Shown one piece after another: positions 1-5,396 of a stretch of 64,000 nt of DNA. Each line of letters begins with the position of its first letter. Position 1 is the first letter of the stretch. The stretch comes from an uncultured Clostridia bacterium (GTDB lineage: Bacteria > Bacillota > Clostridia > Oscillospirales > Acutalibacteraceae): NCBI GenBank assembly GCA_937876375.1, contig CALEHY010000027.1, positions 1 to 64,000 of the forward strand, in the 5' to 3' direction. The notes under the pieces were generated by a model, which saw nothing but the letters and a program-made list of their open reading frames with translations, was not told the origin of the DNA and searched no databases. A program made the translations under genes and the position numbers.

Positions 1-55
1 ATTGCTATTACGCCATATGCTGCAAGTTTTAGTAAATCCATCCAGTAGTCACCAG
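1..55. repeat. 55-bp fragment identical to the inside of yhgE (first copy)
   Basis: Positions 1-55 match 11897-11951 base for base in the same orientation, and identity stops at 56 versus 11952. In the second copy the sequence codes, on the minus strand, for part of the C-terminal membrane region of the YhgE/Pip protein. Here it abuts the relaxase remnant directly. The match begins at the first base of the window, so its true left border cannot be seen. It is either the edge of a real duplication or a k-mer overlap at a contig end. Confidence 0.95.
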
Positions 56-57
56 AA

Positions 58-441
58 ATGCGTGAAGCGTGGAGAAAGATAGATAGGTATTCAAAAGAGA
101 TACAATTGATATCGTCAAAAGATCTTAATTCTCTTTCGGATGTTAATGAGTTTGTTTCTGTGACAAAAGAGCAAATTGTCACACTTGAAAAAGCAAGACA
201 ACATATTTACAACAAGCTTAGGCGTTGTGATGATCCAAACGAAAGAGCAGAACTATTATCAAAGCGTGGTGATTATACAACTGTATTAACAGCTCTGCGT
301 AAAGATGTTCGTGTTGCGAACTATATTTTAGATGACAATGACGAAATCAAAAATAATATGAGAGCTGAAAAAACAATTCAGCAAGAACGATTTGAAGTTA
401 GACAAAGAACAAGGCATAGGCACGATGACCTATGCAGATAA
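58..441 (+). pseudogene. C-terminal remnant of a MobA/MobL-type relaxase
   Basis: An arginine- and lysine-rich, helical tail with the pattern RRCDDPNERAELLSKR followed by LRKDVRVANYI. This resembles, from memory, the C-terminus of relaxases on Firmicutes integrative elements (RC.DP.E...L...R, then LRKE..LC..I). The relaxase catalytic domain is absent: the frame is cut by the junction at 55/56, and an in-frame stop lies just upstream at 46-48 inside the yhgE-like fragment. The ATG at 58 is therefore probably an internal methionine. A TnpV-like gene follows directly, as is common on such elements. I read it as a truncated mobilization gene; the identification rests on a short region. Confidence 0.55.
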
Positions 442-451
442 GGAGTATATT

Positions 452-826
452 ATGAAAAACTGTATTACAGATGAAAGAACAAATATCAGTTATACACTTG
501 TTGGAGATGTGTATTTACCAAATTTAGTTATGCAAAAAACAAAGTTTCAACTTGGTAGATTTGGTAAAATGCATAAGCAATGGCTAAGAGAGAATCATAA
601 AAGCATTTACACAGCAAAGCTTATGAGTGGAGAACTTGATAGCTACTTAAAAGAAATTGACAATCAAGCACAAAACATGTATGAAACTCTTGTAAAGCAA
701 CTCGCAGAGCAAGAAGGTATTACAGAACAACTCAAAGCAGATGATATAATGGCTTGGGTACAAGCAATGAACAACATCTCAAATCGTGCAAAAGAAATAA
801 CGATTAGTACAGTAATAAACAATTGA
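452..826 (+). CDS. TnpV-like transposon-encoded protein
   Basis: A 124-residue protein. The ATG at 452 has AAGGAG at 440-445 six bases upstream, so I prefer it over the earlier in-frame ATG at 392, which overlaps the relaxase tail. The C-terminal half (SGELDSYLKEIDNQAQ, then GITEQLKADD and AMNNI..RAKEI) matches the pattern I know from TnpV proteins of Tn4451-type mobilizable transposons and related gut elements. Its role there is not well defined; it is not the recombinase. It lies just after the relaxase tail and marks the left 0.8 kb as remains of a mobile element. Confidence 0.65.
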   Translation: MKNCITDERTNISYTLVGDVYLPNLVMQKTKFQLGRFGKMHKQWLRENHKSIYTAKLMSGELDSYLKEIDNQAQNMYETLVKQLAEQEGITEQLKADDIMAWVQAMNNISNRAKEITISTVINN

Positions 827-979
827 TTTTTGTGCTAATACAGATATCATTTATGCTTTTATGCATATTTATAGAAATATTATTTTTCAAAGTACAACAA
901 TTTGTACAATGTCGTTTTTATATATTGAAATGCGTTTTAAAAACTTTTAATATTGTAGTATATTCTCGAAAATACGATA

Positions 980-1006
980 TTTACAAAAAGACAAAAATAG
1001 TATAAT
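980..1006 (+). promoter_or_regulatory. Probable sigma-A promoter of the Panacea gene pair
   Basis: TATAAT at 1001-1006 with TTTACA at 980-985 (15-bp spacer), in a roughly 190-bp AT-rich gap after the TnpV-like gene. It lies 22 bp before the start at 1029. Confidence 0.5.
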
Positions 1007-1028
1007 ATATTAATAAGGAGGGATGAAA

Positions 1029-1451
1029 ATGGATGCTATGACAATTGCAAAATATATCATAACAAAGTGTTATAATAACAATAATCCTGTTAGTAACTTA
1101 AAATTGCAAAAAATGTTATATTTTATATTTGGAGACTATTATAAAAAATACAATGAATATTTATTTGAAGATGATTTTGTTGCATGGAAATTAGGTCCTG
1201 TAATATTGGAGGTGTATTTTTCATTTAACAGTAATATTTCGAATCCTATCTGTGAATCATATGATGTCAATCTTGGATTGGCTCAGGATAGATTGAGTTT
1301 TATTGACAAAAAAATCGATAATTTACAAGCTAAGTCAACTTGGGAATTAGTTGAGGATAGTCATAAAACAACACCTTGGATAAACGCTTTTTCAAGAGGA
1401 AAAGGTAATATTATTGAAAGTTATGATATAGCAGAGTATTTTGAGGCATAG
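1029..1451 (+). CDS. Panacea-domain (SocA/GepA-like) antitoxin candidate
   Basis: A 140-residue soluble protein. The early segment IAKYII..CYNN..PVSNLKLQKMLYFI is the hallmark of the Panacea/DUF4065 fold (helices ending in SNLKLQKLLYY). The later FVAWKLGPVI and the closing TTPW region also fit the family. AAGGAGG at 1015-1021 is seven bases from the ATG at 1029 and only one base from the ATG at 1023, so 1029 is favoured. Panacea domains are known as antitoxins that neutralize many unrelated toxins, usually encoded next door. The membrane protein five bases downstream is the natural partner. Whether it really neutralizes that protein is inference. Confidence 0.75.
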   Translation: MDAMTIAKYIITKCYNNNNPVSNLKLQKMLYFIFGDYYKKYNEYLFEDDFVAWKLGPVILEVYFSFNSNISNPICESYDVNLGLAQDRLSFIDKKIDNLQAKSTWELVEDSHKTTPWINAFSRGKGNIIESYDIAEYFEA

Positions 1452-1456
1452 AAGAT

Positions 1457-2323
1457 ATGAGTAATAAATCAACTATTGAAAATAATCTTAAAAAAAATCA
1501 AACTCTAATAGATATCATTAGTAGTATGAGTGTATCTGCTATAGATAATGCCACAACTATCGAAAAACTCAAGGATGTTTATACTGAAGATTTTAGACAT
1601 AGTTATTCAATGATAGCTCAAACACTGCATGAGATGGACTCAGACGAGAGAGATATTGTCAGTGAAGGAATGAGCCAATTGGTTGATGGATTAATAAAGT
1701 ATGAAAAATCTGGTGCTAGTAAAGAGGGCGTTGGCAGTTTAATAAAAGGTATTATAAAACTAAATGATCACATTAACCTTGAGATTATCAGAATACAACT
1801 TGATACACAAGCTGATGAAAAACTAAAAGATGTTGTAATAAGAGCAAATAATATTAAAGAAGAAACTTCATATTTGGAGAGTAGTGTTGGTGATTTAAAT
1901 AATGAAATATGGGATTTAAAAAGTCAAGCAGAATCATCTAACACACAATCAATAACTATTTTGAGTATTTTTGCAGGTATTGTATTTGTGTTTACGGGAG
2001 GATTTTCATTAGTAAGCACAGCATTGCAGAATATTAATAATGCTAGCATATATAAGATGACATATACTTTGTCACTCGTTGGTATGTTGATTTACAATTT
2101 GATATTCTTGTTTTTCTATATGATTGCTAAGGTTACTGGAAAGGATATTTCAGCAGGGTGCTTAAAAACATCTAGTCATTATTGTTGGGATGATGAGGAA
2201 CCATGTAAATCTTGTAGAGGACCTATCAAGTTTTTTAGGAGGTTTTGGTATACACTTGTACCAAATGCATTTTTCATAATTGTTATGCTTGTGGCAGTAA
2301 TTATGTGGTTTATTAGGCATTAA
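1457..2323 (+). CDS. Membrane protein with coiled coil, probable toxin/effector partner of the Panacea protein
   Basis: A 288-residue protein not assigned to a named family. Residues about 1-165 are helical and polar, with a coiled-coil stretch near 120-165. Three hydrophobic segments follow (about 168-190, 200-222, 265-286). The loop before the last one carries several cysteines (GC...YC...PCKSC), possibly a metal site. It starts five bases after the Panacea gene stop, so the two are almost certainly co-transcribed and coupled. Membrane-active toxins are one known class of Panacea partners. An abortive-infection role is plausible but not shown. Confidence 0.6.
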   Translation: MSNKSTIENNLKKNQTLIDIISSMSVSAIDNATTIEKLKDVYTEDFRHSYSMIAQTLHEMDSDERDIVSEGMSQLVDGLIKYEKSGASKEGVGSLIKGIIKLNDHINLEIIRIQLDTQADEKLKDVVIRANNIKEETSYLESSVGDLNNEIWDLKSQAESSNTQSITILSIFAGIVFVFTGGFSLVSTALQNINNASIYKMTYTLSLVGMLIYNLIFLFFYMIAKVTGKDISAGCLKTSSHYCWDDEEPCKSCRGPIKFFRRFWYTLVPNAFFIIVMLVAVIMWFIRH

Positions 2324-2337
2324 AAACAATATTTGTA

Positions 2338-2366
2338 AAGGGCAGGATTTATTCCTGCCCTTTATT
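2338..2366 (+). terminator. Intrinsic terminator after the Panacea/membrane pair
   Basis: Stem AAAGGGCAGGA / TCCTGCCCTTT with a short loop and a T-rich tail, 15 bp after the stop codon. Confidence 0.8.
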
Positions 2367-2426
2367 CTTAAGATTTCGTAAGGTTTCTTATTATTTATTG
2401 ATACCACTTTGCTTTTATGCTAATAT
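2367..2426 (+). promoter_or_regulatory. Response-regulator promoter with putative autoregulatory box
   Basis: TTGATA (2398-2403), a 17-bp spacer and TAATAT (2421-2426) form a promoter 15 bp before the regulator ATG. Upstream, 2367-2382 reads CTTAAGATTTCGTAAG, the exact reverse complement of 4622-4637 in front of the ABC transporter genes. I infer a binding site of the encoded regulator. Confidence 0.6.
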
Positions 2427-2441
2427 ATTATCGGTGATAAT

Positions 2442-3101
2442 ATGACAAGGATTTTATTAGTTGAAGATGATGCATTCTTGCGTGATGGTTTATGCGAGAT
2501 GCTTGAAAAGGAAAGCTACAGCGTAACTCCTGTATCAACAATTGCTGATGCAAGGAGAGAGATTGCTGGTGGCTTTAATCTTGTTATCCTTGATGTCATG
2601 CTGCCAGATGGAAACGGCTTCGATTTCTGTGCAGAGGTTAGAGCAAACTCAAACAATATTCCAATTCTCTTTTTAACAGCTTGTGATGATGAAATTCAAA
2701 TTGTTCGTGGTTTGGATGCTGGTGCTGATGACTATGTAACTAAACCATTTAAGCTCTTGGAGCTTATGTCAAGAGTTCGTGCATTGCTTCGTAGAAATGC
2801 ACCAAGCAGCGTTATCCAAAGCTCTGACATTTCTATTGATACAAGTAATATGACCGTTAAGAAAAATGGCGAAATCATATTTGTTACCAAAACTGAATTT
2901 CAAATCTTATCAACGCTCATTCGCAACAACGGAATTATCGTTACTCGTTCAATTCTTCTTCAAAATATTTGGGATGACGCAGGCGATTTCATTGACGATA
3001 ATACATTGAGCGTTCATGTTAGCCGACTTCGTGAGAAAATCGGTGCAGAGCATATCAAAACAATTCGTGGCGTTGGTTATAGATGGGAGGACAAGCAATG
3101 A
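2442..3101 (+). CDS. OmpR/PhoB-family response regulator
   Basis: A 219-residue protein. The receiver domain (about 1-115) has the acidic pocket E8 D9 D10, phospho-acceptor D51 in VILDVMLPDG, and the conserved lysine in DYVTKPF. A winged-helix DNA-binding domain follows (about 125-217, ending TIRGVGYRWE). The start has GGTGAT upstream and a good promoter. It overlaps the kinase gene by four bases (ATGA), so the two are translationally coupled. Its likely targets are its own promoter and the ABC genes at 4708, which share a 16-bp motif. Confidence 0.93.
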   Translation: MTRILLVEDDAFLRDGLCEMLEKESYSVTPVSTIADARREIAGGFNLVILDVMLPDGNGFDFCAEVRANSNNIPILFLTACDDEIQIVRGLDAGADDYVTKPFKLLELMSRVRALLRRNAPSSVIQSSDISIDTSNMTVKKNGEIIFVTKTEFQILSTLIRNNGIIVTRSILLQNIWDDAGDFIDDNTLSVHVSRLREKIGAEHIKTIRGVGYRWEDKQ

Positions 3102-3988
3102 TACCTTATATTATTATCGCTGTCCTTGCAGTTGCTCTTATCGTTCTGTTAATCAATAATATCAAAATTCACAAAAATGTTGATAAGCTGACCGACAGCA
3201 TAAATGATTTTATTGATAACGATACTCCAACCGAATTCAGCACATCGGATAATCATTTTTCAAGGCTCCAAAATGCTGTTAAGGATATGGAAGAAAAATA
3301 TCATTTGGAGCAAAACAATACTGCGAGGAAGTCAAAGCAGAATGTTGAGTTTGTGTCCGATATTTCACATCAGCTCAAAACTCCACTTGCTGGTATGAGG
3401 CTTTATGTTGAAATGGATAATGAAACAAACCCAAGCGAGCACACTCAAAAGGAACTTATCCTAATTGAGAAAATGGAAAATCTAATTTACAAATTGCTTC
3501 GTCTTGAAAAGATTAAGGGCGATAGCTATACTATGGAATTCAAGTTTGAAAGCCTTGCTGATTTGTCAAATGAGATTATCGCAGAATTTCAGCCTATGTT
3601 CCCAAGCAAGACATATACAGTTACTGGCGATAGCAATGTTCGTATGGACAAGGCTTGGATGTATGAGGCTATTGCAAATATCGTTAAAAATGCAAGCGAG
3701 CATACAGATGATAACGGTGTAATTGAAATCGCTATTGATGATAGCGAAAAGTCAACTAACATTAGCATATCGGATAACGGTGGTGGAGTTTCTAACGAGG
3801 ACTTGCCAAAGCTGTTCAGCAGATTTCATAGAACAGATAACGCAAACCCAAATAGTGCTGGAATCGGTCTTGCAATAACCAAGGCTATTATCGAAAAGCA
3901 TCACGGCACAATCACAGCAGAAAATGGAAAAGAAGGCTTGAACGTAAACATTTGCCTTCCTCATATTGATGGATATATTACGATATAG
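3098..3988 (+). CDS. Sensor histidine kinase, single-TM
   Basis: A 296-residue protein; GGAGG at 3085-3089 sets the start at 3098. One N-terminal hydrophobic helix (about 3-22) is followed by a short linker, the H-box ISHQLKTPL with H91, an N-box (NIVKNASEHT), and the ATP-lid glycine boxes DNGGGV and GIGLAI. There is no sizeable extracellular domain, so stimulus sensing probably occurs in or at the membrane, perhaps through the adjacent FtsX-type permease, as in Bce-type modules. That coupling is inference from gene order and the shared promoter motif. Confidence 0.92.
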   Translation: MIPYIIIAVLAVALIVLLINNIKIHKNVDKLTDSINDFIDNDTPTEFSTSDNHFSRLQNAVKDMEEKYHLEQNNTARKSKQNVEFVSDISHQLKTPLAGMRLYVEMDNETNPSEHTQKELILIEKMENLIYKLLRLEKIKGDSYTMEFKFESLADLSNEIIAEFQPMFPSKTYTVTGDSNVRMDKAWMYEAIANIVKNASEHTDDNGVIEIAIDDSEKSTNISISDNGGGVSNEDLPKLFSRFHRTDNANPNSAGIGLAITKAIIEKHHGTITAENGKEGLNVNICLPHIDGYITI

Positions 3989-3996
3989 ACAAAATT

Positions 3997-4024
3997 AAAA
4001 GACGATACCAAAGTATCGTCTTTT
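3997..4024 (+). terminator. Intrinsic terminator after the kinase gene
   Basis: Stem AAAAGACGATA / TATCGTCTTTT, a few bases after the stop codon. It separates the two-component operon from the toxin-like module and the ABC operon. The following 120 bases (4026-4146) show no gene or clear signal. Confidence 0.85.
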
Positions 4025-4146
4025 AATATAAATGGTTACGGTGGTGTGCCAAATCCACATTTCTTTTGACCCAAAGGGTGCGTAGCAGCACATTCTCTAC
4101 TTCTAAACCATATATTCAATTAGTGCGATAAACAAATAAATTTTGC

Positions 4147-4198
4147 TTTACTATACTGTCGAATTATAGTATAATAACGATTGGAACAAATATGTTCC
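4147..4198 (+). promoter_or_regulatory. Promoter and 5' stem of the putative type I toxin mRNA
   Basis: TTTACT (4147-4152), a 17-bp spacer and TATAAT (4170-4175) predict a start near 4182. Immediately at the start lies GGAACA-AATA-TGTTCC (4183-4198), an inverted repeat that would cap the transcript with a hairpin or serve as an operator. It is not a standard LexA box, because the GAAC/GTTC spacing is 6 rather than 4. Confidence 0.65.
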
Positions 4199-4201
4199 CT
4201 T

Positions 4202-4427
4202 GGAGCTATCTATAAACGGTAGGCGGTTGATTCCCTCTTTATCCAAGAGGGTTAGCCCTCTTGAGATTTATTCAAAGGAGGGTGATAATTATGGAATATG
4301 CCACAATGATTACTCTTGTACTTATTATCGCATTAGTTCTTATAATAAAAAATTAGTCGCCCAGCTTCCAACTCGCGACTAATCTTTTAGTTCAACATTG
4401 GGAGTCAACCGTCTGTCGGATAGCTCC
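4202..4427 (+). repeat. Long-range complementary arms locking the ends of the toxin mRNA
   Basis: Bases 4218-4235 can pair with 4400-4417 over 18 consecutive positions (four G-U). Bases 4202-4210 (GGAGCTATC) are the exact complement of 4419-4427 (GATAGCTCC). The 5' and 3' ends of a transcript covering 4182-4430 would be clamped together around the small ORF. This architecture is known from type I toxin mRNAs, where it delays translation. Confidence 0.8.
4291..4356 (+). CDS. 21-residue hydrophobic peptide, putative type I toxin
   Basis: The peptide begins MEYATMITLV and continues almost entirely with L, I, V and A, ending in IIKN: one membrane-spanning helix with a basic end. The ribosome binding site AAAGGAGGGTGAT (4274-4285) is unusually strong for so short a frame. 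It is shorter than TxpA/BsrG-type toxins but has the same logic: own promoter, structured mRNA ends and a convergent antisense gene overlapping the 3' part. Toxicity is inference; the RNA architecture is seen directly. Confidence 0.65.
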   Translation: MEYATMITLVLIIALVLIIKN

Positions 4428-4433
4428 TTGTTC
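4345..4433 (-). ncRNA. Putative antisense antitoxin RNA
   Basis: From the promoter at 4440-4468 the minus strand would be transcribed from about 4433 to an intrinsic terminator whose stem is TTAGTCGC/GCGACTAA (4353-4360 with 4375-4382), followed on this strand by a run of six T. The RNA of about 90 nt is fully complementary to the 3' end of the toxin mRNA, including its 3' pairing arm and stop codon. Base pairing would silence or destabilize the mRNA, as RatA does for txpA. Confidence 0.7.
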
Positions 4434-4439
4434 ATTTAT

Positions 4440-4468
4440 ATTATAGTAATAAAAAATAATTTTGTCAA
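4440..4468 (-). promoter_or_regulatory. Perfect consensus promoter for the antisense RNA
   Basis: Read on the minus strand: TTGACA (4468-4463), exactly 17 bp, TATAAT (4445-4440). Both hexamers are full consensus, which predicts strong constitutive transcription toward the toxin ORF, as expected for an antitoxin RNA in excess. Confidence 0.85.
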
Positions 4469-4515
4469 TAGATTTGTTTTGAGGTTCTGGAGGATTTAAT
4501 AAAGGTTTTAACGCA

Positions 4516-4616
4516 GGGTGGTGCCCAAAATTTGCTTCAACTTGGAGCGTTGGCAAATTTTGACCGCTACTAAGTTCTTATTTCTCCCTTCATCTCCCAC
4601 TGGGAGCGGTCGAAAA
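4516..4616. repeat. Palindromic elements between the antisense promoter and the ABC operon
   Basis: Two nested hairpins: CAAAATTTGC / GCAAATTTTG (4525-4534 with 4553-4562) and GACCGCT / AGCGGTC (4562-4568 with 4605-4611). There is no coding frame with a ribosome binding site. They may end the toxin transcript or form a leader; I cannot say which. Confidence 0.4.
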
Positions 4617-4620
4617 CGAA

Positions 4621-4675
4621 TCTTACGAAATCTTAAGATAAAAGTAAGATAAATGAAAGATTGACAGATTACAAT
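4621..4675 (+). promoter_or_regulatory. Putative regulator-dependent promoter of the ABC operon
   Basis: CTTACGAAATCTTAAG (4622-4637) repeats, inverted, the motif at 2367-2382. It contains TCTTA twice at 10-bp spacing, followed by an inverted TAAGAT (4645-4650): the direct-repeat pattern typical of OmpR-family sites. TACAAT (4670-4675) is a good -10 with no matching -35, which fits activation by the response regulator. Confidence 0.5.
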
Positions 4676-4707
4676 GAACTTGAAATAAAGGAAAAGGAGC
4701 AATTGAT

Positions 4708-5394
4708 ATGAACATTATCGAATGCACAAATTTAACAAAGGAATACATCAGTGGCGATAACATTGTTAAGGCTGTTGATGATATTACAATCAGCTTTGAG
4801 CAGGGAGAGTTCTGTGCTATCACAGGTCCATCTGGCTCTGGTAAATCAACCTTTCTCCATGTTTTGAGTTCACTTGAAAACCCAACAAGTGGTTATGTAA
4901 CCTATGGAGATAAGAAGTTAAGTGATTATAACGATAATCAGCTTTCAATTTTAAGACGCAGACGCTTTGGCTTTGTGTTCCAAGCGTATAACCTTGTTAA
5001 CGAACTAACTGGCTATGAAAATATCCTTCTTCCAATTATGCTTGATAAGAAAAAGGTTGATGAGGAGTATATTGAAAAGATTATTAAAATGCTTGGCATT
5101 GAGGATAGACTTGAGCATCTTCCATCTGCACTTTCAGGTGGTCAGCAACAGCGTATTGCTATCGCAAGAGCGCTTGCTAATAAGCCATCAATTCTATTTG
5201 CCGATGAGCCAACTGGTAACCTTGATGGTAAGAGTGGTAGAGAGGTGCTTTCTCTCCTTAAATATGCTGCTCGTGAGCTTGGCGTAACTCTCATTCTCGT
5301 TACTCACGATCTTGGAGTAGCCGAGCAAGCAGATAGAATTATCACAATTGAAGACGGAAAGATTGTTAAGGATACAAAGGTAGCAGAGGTGTAA
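4708..5394 (+). CDS. ABC transporter ATPase (MacB/LolD/BceA type)
   Basis: A 228-residue ATPase with Walker A GPSGSGKST, Q-loop in VFQAYNLV, signature LSGGQQQR, Walker B LFADEPTGNLD and the H-loop in LVTHD. AAAGGAGC lies upstream, and the FtsX-family permease starts two bases after the stop codon. Such pairs act as mechanotransducers or peptide/lipid exporters rather than importers, often in antimicrobial-peptide sensing or resistance. The neighbouring two-component system and shared upstream motif support regulation by that system. Confidence 0.93.
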   Translation: MNIIECTNLTKEYISGDNIVKAVDDITISFEQGEFCAITGPSGSGKSTFLHVLSSLENPTSGYVTYGDKKLSDYNDNQLSILRRRRFGFVFQAYNLVNELTGYENILLPIMLDKKKVDEEYIEKIIKMLGIEDRLEHLPSALSGGQQQRIAIARALANKPSILFADEPTGNLDGKSGREVLSLLKYAARELGVTLILVTHDLGVAEQADRIITIEDGKIVKDTKVAEV

Positions 5395-5396
5395 CT

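Noticed and set aside
823..1005. 60-codon frame after the TnpV-like gene
   Set aside because: AT-rich, no ribosome binding site, low-complexity hydrophobic product; the area carries the promoter of the next gene.
4183..4198. GGAACA-AATA-TGTTCC as a LexA/SOS box
   Set aside because: The GAAC/GTTC half-sites are 6 bases apart, not 4 as in Gram-positive LexA boxes; better read as a 5' mRNA hairpin.
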